Shown: positions 43,911-57,298, numbered from the stretch's first letter. The stretch is 64,000 bases of DNA from Ruegeria lacuscaerulensis ITI-1157 (GCA_000161775.1 GG704596.1:2235515-2299514), one strand, 5' to 3'. Numbers and translations are program-made. The notes: generated from the letters alone by a model not told the origin.

Positions 43911-45047
43911 TCAGCCGTCTTGCCCCGCCAGCTCTTTGGCCTGGGCCAGAGCGGCGGCGATCCGGGCGCGGTCATCGACCGGCTGCGGGATCGGAAGGTC
44001 GGATGCAAGCGACTGCAAGGTGGCCTCGGATTCGTCGGCCTTGCCGTGGTCGGCCAGTATTTCGGCCAGGAACGCGTGCGCCTTTTCCAGCACCGACTCC
44101 ACCTCTTGCTGATCGCATCCCAACACCTGCGCTGCGCGCTCGGCGGTCAGCCCGTCCATATCGACCAGGCTGACCACCTGCCGCCACCGGTCGGGCAGGC
44201 GGGCAATGGCGCGATGCACGATCAGCTGGGTCTCGCGCTGGATGGCCGCCTGTTCGGGGTCGGTTCCAGCCCCGTCCGCCAGCAGGTCTTCCAGAACCGG
44301 ATTGTCGTCGGGCTGGTAGAACTCGAACATCTCCTGATCGGATTCCGTCGGCTCCTGAGCCGGCTCTTCGGGTTCGTGATCCAGTGACGCGGCGTCCTCG
44401 GGCACGCTGCGACGCGCGGCCCGTGCTTCGGAGCGGATGGTTTCCAGCGCGATCCGGGTCAACCAGTCATCGACCGAGAATTCACCGCGCTGCTCGAACG
44501 TCTCAAGCCCGCGCAGGATGGCCGCATCGACCAGCGCGCTGGCGCTCAGTCGGCCTTCGGGCACGTCGCCATTGGCCTCCAGATAGGTCAGCTCGCGCCG
44601 GACCCGGTTGTACACTGTGTCCAGATGATCTTCGATCAGGTCGAAATACAGCTTGCGGCGGTCCGCGTCGGCGGCGTCGCGGGCCGGAGGCAGCAGCGCG
44701 CCCAGCCGCTTGCGCCGGGCGGGGCGCTTGTATTCGGGTTCGTGCCGCAGGCGTTCCAGGTGGCGTTCCAACCGCTTGCGCAGGTCGGCGAACGCCTTGC
44801 GCAGAACCGGTTCGACCTCGAAACCATCTTCGCGCGCAACAACCAGGCCCGTCGGCAGTTGCAGGCGCAGGCTGGCTTCGATGCGCGTCTTGCCTTTGGT
44901 CTGCGAAACCACGACCTCGAGCCGCGGCAGATCCTCGTTGAAGCGTTTGAGGTGCTTTTCGATCAGAGGCAATTCCTCCGAAATGACCTCGGGGGCGCGA
45001 TGCTGCCCATGGGAGTCAAGATTGCGGTATACGGTTTTTGTTTTCAT
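43911..45047 (-). CDS. HPF/RaiA-like domain fused to sigma-70-like factor
   Basis: A 378-residue protein I can only describe by domains. Residues 1-110 look like a hibernation-promoting factor/RaiA domain (LPLIEKHLKRFNEDLPRLEV, LRLQLPTGLVVAREDG, AFADLRKRLERHLERL) ending in a basic stretch (KRPARRKRLG). Residues 133-213 resemble sigma region 2 (LYFDLIEDHLDTVYNRVRRE, DWLTRIALETIRSEARAARR). An acidic linker (220-262) leads to a region 4 HTH at 272-332 (RAIARLPDRWRQVVSLVDMD, GLTAERAAQVLGCDQQEV). It is the last gene of an ftsH-clpG-this operon, 94 bp after clpG. It could link ribosome hibernation or stress to transcription of the cluster; that is inference. Confidence 0.8.
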   Translation of the reverse strand: MKTKTVYRNLDSHGQHRAPEVISEELPLIEKHLKRFNEDLPRLEVVVSQTKGKTRIEASLRLQLPTGLVVAREDGFEVEPVLRKAFADLRKRLERHLERLRHEPEYKRPARRKRLGALLPPARDAADADRRKLYFDLIEDHLDTVYNRVRRELTYLEANGDVPEGRLSASALVDAAILRGLETFEQRGEFSVDDWLTRIALETIRSEARAARRSVPEDAASLDHEPEEPAQEPTESDQEMFEFYQPDDNPVLEDLLADGAGTDPEQAAIQRETQLIVHRAIARLPDRWRQVVSLVDMDGLTAERAAQVLGCDQQEVESVLEKAHAFLAEILADHGKADESEATLQSLASDLPIPQPVDDRARIAAALAQAKELAGQDG

Positions 45048-45141
45048 TGCATGACCCTCTCAGTGAGCTTTCGGTGGAATGGGCGCCAGTCCAGCTGGCG
45101 CCTTGGGGGATCGGCGCGGCCAGGGACCGCGCCGAACGTAT

Positions 45142-47964
<2,823 letters not shown>

Positions 47965-48024
47965 GTGCCGTCTCCTTCTCATTGGAATACGTTTATTCGA
48001 TAGGGCAGGATTCGCCCCGGTTCA

Positions 48025-48034
48025 TTGATCTGGA

Positions 48035-48038
<4 letters not shown>
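48025..48038. promoter_or_regulatory. FNR-box-like dyad between ftsH and clpG
   Basis: TTGAT-CTGG-ATCAG matches the FNR consensus at 9 of 10 half-site positions and shares its core with the box before ctaD. It spans the ftsH stop codon, about 60 bp before the clpG ATG. May be chance. Confidence 0.3.
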
Positions 48039-49867
<1,829 letters not shown>

Positions 49868-50117
49868 CTCTGCCCCCCGATTGGTTGATGGCTGGTCGCC
49901 CTGCAGGCTTCAATTTCGCATGTTGCCGATTGGCAACACAGGGCATTTGGTGGCCTTCCGCTGTCCAATCAACAGGTTGCGGCAAAAAAAATGCTCGCAT
50001 TTGTTGATGAATGCAGCCCAACGCCTGAAGGCGGGCCTTCACAACCTGAAGGTGTCAAAGTCACACTAGGTGGATTCGTCTCTCGATTACAACCGGCAAT
50101 CCGGTCTACTAGGGGGT

Positions 50118-51053
50118 ATGCACCCATCACTGCGCCACAAGATTCAGAATGTCGCACAATCCCTGCTTCTTCTGGCGGGGATGGCTGCGCTGGGATGGGT
50201 CATCCTGTCGACGGTGGCCGGGCCCGAGCTGACTCTGGCGGTGATTCTGGGGACGGTCGGTGGTCTGATGGTGTCTCCGGGTATTCCACGGCGAATGCTG
50301 CTGAGGTCCTATGGCGCGCGCCGGTTGACGGCGCAGGATTTCCCCGAAGGTCTTCATCTGCTGGAGATGCTGGCGCGCAAAGCCGGCCTGCCGCGCGTGC
50401 CCGAGCTGTATTACATACCCAGCCAGTTGCCCAACGCCTTTGCCGTCGGGTCACCCCAAGACAGTGCCGTATGCGTCAGCGACGGCCTGCTGAGGGTGAT
50501 GACCCGGCGCGAGTTGGCCGGGGTGCTGGCGCACGAAGTGGCGCATATCGCAAACCGCGATCTTTGGCTGATGGGTCTGGCGGATGTGCTGTCGCGGGTC
50601 GTTTCTCTGGCGGCGTGGGTCGGGCAGCTCATTCTGGTGCTGAACCTGCCCCTGATCCTGATTGGCGCGGCCTACGTCCCGTGGCATGTTCCGGTTCTGC
50701 TGGTGCTGTCGCCGACGATCATGGCGGTTCTGCAACTGGCCCTGTCGCGCACGCGCGAGTTCGATGCCGACCGGGGCGGCGCGGAATTGACCGGGGATCC
50801 CGAGGGGTTGGCCGCTGCGTTGATGAAGCTGGAACGCCGGACAGGACGCGCGTGGGAGGACATTTTCCTGCCCGGTCGACGCATTCCCGTGCCGTCTCTG
50901 CTGCGGACGCATCCGCCGACCGAAGAGCGGGTGCAACGTTTGCGAGAGTTGACAGGCAGGGGCACCCATTTCCCGGACGATGCCCCCATCGGTTTCAGGC
51001 AATCTGGCGGAGTACCTGCCCCCCGCTTTGGCCCGTGGGGTGTTTATCGATAG
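50118..51053 (+). CDS. M48 family zinc metalloprotease (HtpX-like)
   Basis: A 311-residue membrane protease. Two N-terminal helices (QSLLLLAGMAALGWVILSTV, LAVILGTVGGLMVSPG) precede the catalytic domain with HEVAHIANRD (HEXXH), two further helices, and the distal glutamate in LSRTREFDADRGGAELTG. HtpX-type enzymes degrade damaged membrane proteins alongside FtsH. The ATG at 50118 is preceded by AGGGGG. Divergent from ftsH across a 250-bp gap, which suits shared stress regulation. Like htpX genes reported in some tLST loci. Confidence 0.9.
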   Translation: MHPSLRHKIQNVAQSLLLLAGMAALGWVILSTVAGPELTLAVILGTVGGLMVSPGIPRRMLLRSYGARRLTAQDFPEGLHLLEMLARKAGLPRVPELYYIPSQLPNAFAVGSPQDSAVCVSDGLLRVMTRRELAGVLAHEVAHIANRDLWLMGLADVLSRVVSLAAWVGQLILVLNLPLILIGAAYVPWHVPVLLVLSPTIMAVLQLALSRTREFDADRGGAELTGDPEGLAAALMKLERRTGRAWEDIFLPGRRIPVPSLLRTHPPTEERVQRLRELTGRGTHFPDDAPIGFRQSGGVPAPRFGPWGVYR

Positions 51054-51236
51054 ATCGTTTGGCCCGGTCTTGGGAATCGGCTGCAAGGGTTTGGCGGAAT
51101 TTCGGCTTAGCGGATGGTCGCAGGGTGGTGGAAATAGCTTGATGATTGGTGCAAAAGGGCGCGGTCAATCCCGTACCGCCCAACGTGGATGCTGGGAACT
51201 GCGGTGGATTGGGCCTGAAAGAGGAAATCGCGCACG

Positions 51237-52274
51237 ATGACAGAGTCGAAAAACCTCTCGAACACAGTGTGTTCTGAAGTCCGGCGCGCCGCGCGCCTGT
51301 CCGTCGCCCCGATGATGGACTGGACGGATCGTCATTGCCGGTATCTGCACAGACTGCTGAGCTCCAATGCGCTTCTCTATACCGAAATGGTGACCGCACC
51401 TGCTCTTGTCCGGGGCGGGGCGCTTCACCTGCTGGAGTTCAGCCCTGAAGAACACCCCGTGGCCCTGCAACTCGGCGGGTCCGACCCCGAGGAACTGGCG
51501 CAGGCCGCGCGGCTTGGGGCCGAGGCGGGGTATGACGAGATCAATCTGAATTGCGGATGTCCATCCGACCGGGTGCAATCGGGCACATTCGGTGCCGTCC
51601 TGATGAAAGACCCGGCGCGCGTGGCGGACTGCGTGGCGGCGACGCGCGCGGCCGTGCGCGTCGAGGTGACGGTGAAATGCCGCATCGGAGTGGACGAGCA
51701 GACCCCCGAGGAGGTGCTGCCCGACTTTTTGGACAAGATCCGGGCCGCCGGATGCCAGCGGGTCACGATCCACGCCCGCAAGGCCTGGCTGCAGGGGCTG
51801 AGCCCCAAGGAGAACCGCGATATCCCGCCGCTGGACTATGATCTTGTGCATCGGATGAAGGCCGCGTTTCCCGACATGCACATCTCGATCAATGGGGGGA
51901 TCGCGTCGCTGGCCGAGGCGCGCGCGCATCTGGAGGCCGGACTGGACGGGGTGATGATCGGGCGGGCGGCCTATCACCAGCCGACCGACATTCTGGCCGA
52001 GGCCGATCCGCTGATCTTTGGCACCGGGACTGCCGCCGATCCGGTGGACGTCGTGCACCAGATGCTGCCATATATCGACCGGCACCTTGCCGCGGGAGGG
52101 CGGTTGCACCAGATCACCCGGCACATGCTGGGTCTGTTCGCGGGCCGACCAGGCGCGCGGGGCTGGCGCCGGGTCCTGTCGGAAGGAGCGGTCAGGGACA
52201 ACGCCGGGCCCGAGGTCGTGTTGGAGGCGCTGGACCGCGTGGCTCCGGACGCCGTCGCGGCACCGGCAATTTGA
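51237..52274 (+). CDS. dusA: tRNA-dihydrouridine(20/20a) synthase
   Basis: Reduces U20/U20a in tRNA D-loops using FMN and NADPH. The 345 residues have the Dus signatures LSVAPMMDWTDRHCRYL, the catalytic Cys in INLNCGCPSDRV, VKCRIGVD, TIHARKAWLQGLSPKENR and the INGGI/GLDGVMIGRAA phosphate-binding segments; WLQGLSPKENR is DusA-specific. dusA 5' regions are known integration hot spots for genomic islands, and here the accessory cluster ends 183 bp upstream. No sequence duplication of its 5' end was noticed. Confidence 0.95.
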   Translation: MTESKNLSNTVCSEVRRAARLSVAPMMDWTDRHCRYLHRLLSSNALLYTEMVTAPALVRGGALHLLEFSPEEHPVALQLGGSDPEELAQAARLGAEAGYDEINLNCGCPSDRVQSGTFGAVLMKDPARVADCVAATRAAVRVEVTVKCRIGVDEQTPEEVLPDFLDKIRAAGCQRVTIHARKAWLQGLSPKENRDIPPLDYDLVHRMKAAFPDMHISINGGIASLAEARAHLEAGLDGVMIGRAAYHQPTDILAEADPLIFGTGTAADPVDVVHQMLPYIDRHLAAGGRLHQITRHMLGLFAGRPGARGWRRVLSEGAVRDNAGPEVVLEALDRVAPDAVAAPAI

Positions 52275-52307
52275 CAAGGCCGAACGGCCGCAATCCAAGG
52301 GGGACGG

Positions 52308-53132
52308 ATGCCCGAGACGTTTTTGCTGGTCCAGATGCTGGGCCTGTTGCTTGTGATCGGAGCGCTGGCCGGGGTGCTGGCCGGCCTGCTGGGCGTGGGC
52401 GGAGGGATCGTTCTGGTGCCCGCGTTCTTCTACACCTTCCAGACATTGGGCTATGGCGGCCCGCAACTGATGCAGATGTGCCTGGCGACCTCACTGGCCA
52501 CGATCATCGTGACCTCGGTCCGCTCGGTTCTGAGTCACAACAAGAAAGGCGCCGTGGATTGGGAGATCCTGCGCGGCTGGGGGCCGGGGATCGCCTTGGG
52601 CGCACTTGCAGGGGTGATGGTCGCCTCCGCCCTGCGGACCGAGGCGCTGCAGGCCTTGTTCGGCATCCTGGGCATGGGCATCGGGGCCTATCTGGGCTTT
52701 GGCAAATCTGAATGGCGGCTGGGCGATGCCATGCCCGGAGGGCTGCGGAGGGTGCTGATTTCTCCGATGGTCGGTTTTCTGTCGGTGTTGATGGGGATCG
52801 GCGGCGGCAGTTTCGGCGTGCCGTTGATGAGCCTCTACAACACGCCCATTCACCGGGCCGTCGCCACCGCGGCCGGGTTCGGCGTCATCATCGCGGTGCC
52901 CTCGGTCATCGGTTTCCTGTTCCTGCCCATTGCGCCGGACTATCGCCCACCGTTCACGATTGGGGCCGTCAATCTTGTGGCATTCGGGGTGGTTGTCGCG
53001 ATGACGATGATCACCGCGCCCTGGGGCGTGAAGCTGGCCCATGCGATGGACCCCAAACCGCTTAAACGCGTATTTGCGGTATTCCTGACCCTGGTGGCGC
53101 TGAACATGCTGCGCAAGGCCTTGGGGTGGTAA
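52308..53132 (+). CDS. TauE/SafE family sulfite exporter-like permease
   Basis: A 274-residue membrane protein with about eight helices in two repeats, marked by GLLGVGGGIVLVPAF in the first half and MGIGGGSFGVPLMSLYNTPI in the second. Members export sulfite, sulfoacetate or other small anions; the substrate is not readable here. It starts 33 bp after dusA. Its last 7 bases overlap the next gene's GTG start, suggesting coupling. Confidence 0.9.
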   Translation: MPETFLLVQMLGLLLVIGALAGVLAGLLGVGGGIVLVPAFFYTFQTLGYGGPQLMQMCLATSLATIIVTSVRSVLSHNKKGAVDWEILRGWGPGIALGALAGVMVASALRTEALQALFGILGMGIGAYLGFGKSEWRLGDAMPGGLRRVLISPMVGFLSVLMGIGGGSFGVPLMSLYNTPIHRAVATAAGFGVIIAVPSVIGFLFLPIAPDYRPPFTIGAVNLVAFGVVVAMTMITAPWGVKLAHAMDPKPLKRVFAVFLTLVALNMLRKALGW

Positions 53133-53911
53133 GGTCCTTCTGGGCGCGCGGGTGGGAGGTTTTCCCGGCCGTGCCGTCCGTCTCGGACTGGGTGGCGCAT
53201 GCGCTGCCCGCTGCCCGCCAGGCGGTGCGGGACCCGTCGCTTCAGCATTGGCTGGATTGCGAAGGAACATGGTTCATCGGCGTCGATGCCCTGCCGAACG
53301 ATGCGGCGGGGCGGGTTGGAGGCTCGGGACCGTTGGGCGGCGCAGCTCTTGATTTCCTGCAAGAGCAATACGGCCCGACGGCGTTGCACCGCGGGCAGGT
53401 TTCGGTGGTCTATCCGGGCTATCCACGACCGCGCCGCGGCGAAAGCGAAGCCGCCGCGCGATACCGGGCTCGGCGCGACGGGGCGCATGTGGACGGGCTC
53501 AAACCCACCGGACCCGATCGGCGCCGACAAATCGACGAACCTCATGCCTGGGTGCTGGGCATACCATTGACACAGGTCAGTGATGGTGCCGCGCCGCTGG
53601 TTGTCTGGGACGGAAGCCATCGGATCATGCAGGCGGCGTTTCGCAGGGCGCTGTCTGATGTTCCTCGCGCGCGCTGGGCAACGGCGGATATCACCGAGGC
53701 TTATCAGGCCGCCCGCCGAGCGGTGTTCGAAACCTGCCCGCGGATCGAGATCCCGGCCCGGCCGGGCGAGGCCATCGCACTGCACCGGCACTGCCTGCAC
53801 GGTGTGGCCCCCTGGTCCGACGGCGTGCAGGCCGGGCCTGACGGACGGATGGTCGCCTATTTCCGGCCGGAGTTGACCGGCGGTGTGGCCGAATGGATCG
53901 AAACACCGTAA
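53126..53911 (+). CDS. Putative Fe(II)/2-oxoglutarate oxygenase (PhyH-like)
   Basis: A 261-residue protein with the pattern of a phytanoyl-CoA-dioxygenase-like double-stranded beta helix. An HxD metal motif is seen in GAHVDGLKP (His121, Asp123), WVLGIPLTQVSDGAAPLVVW forms the core strands, and a distal His (His225 in HRHCLHGVAPW) precedes an Arg in GRMVAYFRPE. These suit 2-oxoglutarate binding. Start is GTG at 53126, overlapping the TauE stop. Substrate unknown. Confidence 0.7.
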   Translation: MVRSFWARGWEVFPAVPSVSDWVAHALPAARQAVRDPSLQHWLDCEGTWFIGVDALPNDAAGRVGGSGPLGGAALDFLQEQYGPTALHRGQVSVVYPGYPRPRRGESEAAARYRARRDGAHVDGLKPTGPDRRRQIDEPHAWVLGIPLTQVSDGAAPLVVWDGSHRIMQAAFRRALSDVPRARWATADITEAYQAARRAVFETCPRIEIPARPGEAIALHRHCLHGVAPWSDGVQAGPDGRMVAYFRPELTGGVAEWIETP

Positions 53912-53944
53912 GCTTTGGATATTCTCTGATTTGGAGGTCATTCG

Positions 53945-54673
53945 ATGATTTCGGTTCACAAGAACTCCGACGGCGCGTTGGTCGAGATCGAGCTTACCGG
54001 AGAAGTCACGAGCAACGACTACACGAATACCCTGGTGCCCGCGATCGAGGCGGCGCTGCAAGAGCATGACCAAGTGCGGATGCTGGTGATCGTGGGGCCC
54101 GAATTCAAAGGCTACGATCTGGGTGCCGCGTGGGAGGACACCAAGCTGGGCCTCAGCCATTGGCGTGGCTTCGACCGGATCGCTGTCGTCACCGACAAAG
54201 CTTGGGTGAAGACCAGCGCGCGGCTGGCGGCTCCGCTGATGCCATGCCCCGTGCAGGTGTTCGAGATGTCGCAACTGGACGAGGCGCGCCGGTGGCTGCG
54301 GGAATCGCTGGGGGCCATTCACGTCGTTGATCTCGGCGGGCCTTGCGTGCAGATCAGCCTGTTGGGCAAGCTGGACCCCAAGGAATACGAAGAGGCCGAG
54401 GCAAGCCTGGACACCTTGCTGAGCCAGAAGGAGGGCTTCCGCCTGCTGATCGATCTGCGCGAGTTCGACGGCTGGCAGGGCCTGTCGGCGCTGGCGGCGC
54501 ATTTCCGTCTGGCGCGCAATCATATCGGCATGCTGGACCGGGCCGCCATCGTGGGCGACAAGGCTTGGCAGCACATGGCGCAGCGCGTCGCGCGGCACAT
54601 CCTGGGCACGCGCACCCAGTATTTCCCGTCGGAGGCCTATGAAGAGGCCAAGACCTGGCTGGCGTCGGGCTGA
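53945..54673 (+). CDS. Tandem SpoIIAA-like (STAS-related) protein
   Basis: A 242-residue soluble protein made of two SpoIIAA-like domains (about residues 1-120 and 121-240). Corresponding segments in both halves include LVEIELTGEVTSNDY and VQISLLGKLDPKEY, FKGYDLGAAWEDTKLG and FDGWQGLSALAAHF, RIAVVTDKAWVKTSARLA and RAAIVGDKAWQHMAQRVA, and DEARRWL and EEAKTWL. The single-domain family (DUF3478) has a lipid- or partner-binding STAS fold; function unsettled. A TTTGTCC...GGACAAA hairpin follows about 170 bp after. Confidence 0.8.
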   Translation: MISVHKNSDGALVEIELTGEVTSNDYTNTLVPAIEAALQEHDQVRMLVIVGPEFKGYDLGAAWEDTKLGLSHWRGFDRIAVVTDKAWVKTSARLAAPLMPCPVQVFEMSQLDEARRWLRESLGAIHVVDLGGPCVQISLLGKLDPKEYEEAEASLDTLLSQKEGFRLLIDLREFDGWQGLSALAAHFRLARNHIGMLDRAAIVGDKAWQHMAQRVARHILGTRTQYFPSEAYEEAKTWLASG

Positions 54674-55016
54674 TCCGATCGGGTCCTCGATTCGCGGCGC
54701 GGCCGATGGGGCCTTGCTTTGCGCCGATTGACCTAGGGTCTGCCTAGGCTGTGCCGAAGGTATTGAAATTGTTACGCTGCGTTCGTTTCGCACCCTCGCG
54801 GACAGGGCGCGCGCGCGGAAGTGCCCGAACTTGCCCGGTTTTTTGTCCTGTTGGACAAATTTTTGCGGTTTGCGGCCGGGTTTTCCCCCTTATTCACAGC
54901 GACCCGGCTCGGTAGGCACAGGTCGCTGCTGCAATCTGTCCGTGTATCTCGGACTGCGCCTTGCCCCCGGGGAAGGCTGGATCGCAACGGCGCAGAGCTG
55001 TTCAAAGGGGGCTGTC
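54674..55016. other. 343-bp gap after the double SpoIIAA-like gene
   Basis: No supported gene. It contains two CCTAGG hexamers (54732-54737, 54743-54748) and an AT-rich hairpin with T tract at 54842-54865. Overlapping open frames on the plus strand have no ribosome-binding sites until 55017. Confidence 0.4.
54842..54865 (+). terminator. Hairpin with T tract
   Basis: TTTGTCC / GGACAAA stem (7 bp) with TGTT loop, followed by TTTTTG. Good terminator form, about 170 bp after the SpoIIAA-like gene. Confidence 0.45.
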
Positions 55017-55259
55017 ATGCGACTGCTCAAACTGTTTTCCGGCAAGGCCAAAACCAAGCGCGCTTCCGCGGTGGGCACGTCCGAGGCCGACGCCGCAGCC
55101 GAAGACCGCGCCAGAACCAACCGTGCCGAGATCACCCGACTTTTTCAGCGGGAACTCTTGGCCAGGAAGGCCGACAACCGGATGACAAATCGGGAAATGC
55201 CCGCCATGCGCGAGGCAAAAGCCTCAAAAAAACGCTCTGACAGGACGACGGCCCTATGA
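55017..55259 (+). CDS. Small basic hypothetical protein
   Basis: An 80-residue highly charged protein (MRLLKLFSGKAKTKRAS at the start, lysine- and arginine-rich tail) with no family I recognise. AAGGGGG stands 6 bases before the ATG, which makes it a better gene candidate than the longer open frames upstream. It ends 6 bp inside the convergent DUF1289 gene. Real but unassigned, or possibly spurious. Confidence 0.45.
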   Translation: MRLLKLFSGKAKTKRASAVGTSEADAAAEDRARTNRAEITRLFQRELLARKADNRMTNREMPAMREAKASKKRSDRTTAL

Positions 55260-55487
55260 CCGATCCAGCCGGGCCGCGCGTCCGCCGCGCCGTTTGGCAA
55301 GGCGCGGCTTGCGGCTGGGCAGCTCTTCCATGATGGCGGCGCGTTCGGTACTGTCCATCTTCGACCAGCGAGAGATCTCGTCCATGGTGCGGTAGCAGCC
55401 GGTGCAGATCTTCTCGGTCGGATGCACCACGCAGATCTGTACGCAGGGGCTTTCGACCTCGTTCCGTTTCCAGATCATGTTCGTCAT
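55254..55487 (-). CDS. DUF1289 domain protein
   Basis: A 77-residue protein with the DUF1289 cysteine motif: SPCVQICVVHPTEKICTGCY followed by RTMDEISRW, four cysteines spaced for metal or Fe-S binding, then a basic tail. Function unknown but the family is widespread in proteobacteria. Start MTNMIWKRNE at 55487 lies 17 bp after the ruvX stop; the frame continues open into ruvX but that part is a shadow. Confidence 0.85.
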   Translation of the reverse strand: MTNMIWKRNEVESPCVQICVVHPTEKICTGCYRTMDEISRWSKMDSTERAAIMEELPSRKPRLAKRRGGRAARLDRS

Positions 55488-55504
55488 GCGCGGTCTCCGA
55501 CCCA

Positions 55505-55969
55505 TTACAGAAAGCGCAGCCTGTCCAGCGCCCCTTGCAGGATATAGCCCGCCGCGACGTGATCGATCACCTGTCCGCGACGTTTTCGTGTCGTATCCGC
55601 CTCCAACAGTGCCTTTTTCGCCGCAACCGTGCTCAGGCGTTCGTCCCAGAACCCGATCGGAATATCGGTCAGCTGCGACAGGTTGCGGGCAAAGGCGCGG
55701 GTGGATTGGCACCGTGGCCCCTCGGACCCGTCCATGTTGCGCGGCAGGCCCAGAACGATCCCGCCGATTTCCCGGTCGGTCGCGATTTCCAGAAGCCGCG
55801 CCGAGTCGAGCTTGAATTTCTTGCGCCGCACGGTTTCCAGCGGGCTGGCCACACCGCGCATCCGGTCCGACACGGCCACGCCGATGGTCTTTTCGCCCAG
55901 GTCCAGCCCCATCAGCGCCTGCATCGGGGGCAGGGCGGCGGCAAACTCCTCGAACCCGTCGTGGATCAT
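55505..55969 (-). CDS. ruvX: Holliday junction resolvase-like / pre-16S rRNA nuclease
   Basis: A 154-residue RNase H-fold nuclease of the YqgF/RuvX family, thought to process 16S rRNA 5' ends. Conserved segments: GLDLGEKTIGVAVSD (first catalytic Asp), IVLGLPRNMDGSEGPRC, FWDERLSTVAA (catalytic Glu) and KRRGQVIDHVAAGYILQG (third acidic residue). Its ATG overlaps the ccmI stop (ATGA), so translation is coupled. Confidence 0.95.
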   Translation of the reverse strand: MIHDGFEEFAAALPPMQALMGLDLGEKTIGVAVSDRMRGVASPLETVRRKKFKLDSARLLEIATDREIGGIVLGLPRNMDGSEGPRCQSTRAFARNLSQLTDIPIGFWDERLSTVAAKKALLEADTTRKRRGQVIDHVAAGYILQGALDRLRFL

Positions 55970-57195
55970 TGCGCGATCCCGGCCTGACGCGCGGCCGAGG
56001 CGATCATCTCAAGCGCCTCTTGGTTGTCGGCGAACTTGGCCAGCGCCTCGTCCCGGATCGCGGTGGCGCGCTCGGTTTCGCCCAGAACACCCAGCGCCGA
56101 GATCAGCCGCGCCCATTCCTGCGGCGTGCCGCCCTCGGTCGCCAGCCTGTCGGACAGCCCGTCAACCATGCCGCGGATCATCTCCTGCCGTTCTTCGGCC
56201 GTCATCTCGGCGGCGGCCTCCATGTCGGCCTGGCTGGGGCCGGGGCTCGCCGGAGCGGCCGAAAGATCGGGGGCGTTGAACACGCCGGCGCGCCACGCCA
56301 GATCGTCGATCTGCGCGCGGATCGCCTGCGCCCAGGGCGCCTGAGGCGGCGAACTGCGCAGCGTATCCGCCCACACCCGATAGGCCAGATCTGGTCGGCC
56401 GATCTGGGCCAGCATCTGCCCCCAGTAATACCGCGCCGGGCCATGGGTGGGGTCGCGTTTCAGGGCCTCGCGCAGGGCGTTCTCGGCCTCGGGCGAGACA
56501 TAGCCGCCGGCCGCGAGGATCAGCATCTCGGCCAGGTTCGAATAGGCATCGGCCGGGGCATCCGCGCCCGACAGCTCGATGACCTTTTTCTGCGCCTCGT
56601 ATCCGGCCTTGAAGTTGCCGGCATTGGTTTCATGCTGGGCCAGCAGCATGTGCCCCTGCAGGTCGTCGGGGCGGCTGGCCACTGTTTCGCGCAACTGGTC
56701 CAGCAGCTTGGCATAGCTTTCGTCCAGTTGCGGCGCCTCGACCGGGGGGGCGGCCTGTTCGGCCTCGGCCTGGCTGGGGCGGTTCTCGCGCAGTTCCTCG
56801 GCCATTTCCAGGCGGGCCGACAGCGGTTGATCAGGGTAGCCTGCAGCGCCCAGTTGACGATACAGCGCCAGCGCGCCGCCCACCAGCAGCAGGGCCAGAA
56901 CCACCGGTGCAGCCACGCGCATCACCCGTGAAGGGCCGGATCCCGTCGCGGCCGCCTGCATCTGCGCGTCCGCGGCCAGAATGCGGCGCGAGATTTCCGT
57001 CCGCACCCGCTCGGCATCGGCCTGGCCGATCACGCCGCGGGCCAGGTCGCGGTCCACGCTGGCCAGCTGTTCGCGATAGACACGCAGGTCATAGGCCGCC
57101 GCCGGTTCTTCGTTTCGGCGTTCCCGCAGCAGCCCATAGGCCAGGAAAGCCGCGATCAGCAGTGCGAACAAGATGAGCAGAACCCAGAACGTCAT
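55966..57195 (-). CDS. ccmI: c-type cytochrome biogenesis protein CcmI
   Basis: A 409-residue membrane protein that presents apocytochrome c for heme ligation. An N-terminal helix (FWVLLILFALLIAAFLAYGL), a short cytoplasmic loop with YREQLASVDRDLARGVI, a second helix near 105 (VMRVAAPVVLALLLVGGALA) and a periplasmic TPR domain (LAQHETNAGNFKAGYEAQKK, GPARYYWGQMLAQIGRPDLAY) match CcmI/CycH. Other ccm genes are not adjacent. Upstream of ruvX with a 4-bp overlap. Confidence 0.9.
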   Translation of the reverse strand: MTFWVLLILFALLIAAFLAYGLLRERRNEEPAAAYDLRVYREQLASVDRDLARGVIGQADAERVRTEISRRILAADAQMQAAATGSGPSRVMRVAAPVVLALLLVGGALALYRQLGAAGYPDQPLSARLEMAEELRENRPSQAEAEQAAPPVEAPQLDESYAKLLDQLRETVASRPDDLQGHMLLAQHETNAGNFKAGYEAQKKVIELSGADAPADAYSNLAEMLILAAGGYVSPEAENALREALKRDPTHGPARYYWGQMLAQIGRPDLAYRVWADTLRSSPPQAPWAQAIRAQIDDLAWRAGVFNAPDLSAAPASPGPSQADMEAAAEMTAEERQEMIRGMVDGLSDRLATEGGTPQEWARLISALGVLGETERATAIRDEALAKFADNQEALEMIASAARQAGIAQ

Positions 57196-57278
57196 GGTCC
57201 CTCCGACAATGGTTGCCCTGACTTAGACCTGCTTGCGGTCCGACAAAAGGGACAAATGGCCGCGAATGGCCTACATGT

Positions 57279-57298
57279 CGCAATAGTGCGATATTGCG
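57279..57298. promoter_or_regulatory. Inverted repeat upstream of soxB, candidate operator
   Basis: Perfect 7-bp arms CGCAATA / TATTGCG around GTGCGA, about 75 bp before soxB, in the 176-bp divergent gap with ccmI. Sarcosine oxidase operons are commonly induced by AraC-type regulators; which protein binds here is unknown. Confidence 0.4.

Noticed and set aside
54732..54748. Two CCTAGG palindromes 11 bp apart
   Set aside because: Each is only 6 bp and no regulator or promoter relation is evident; probably chance.
54821..55240. Longer open frames upstream of and overlapping the small basic protein
   Set aside because: No ribosome-binding sites, and they cross a terminator-like hairpin; only the ATG at 55017 is supported.
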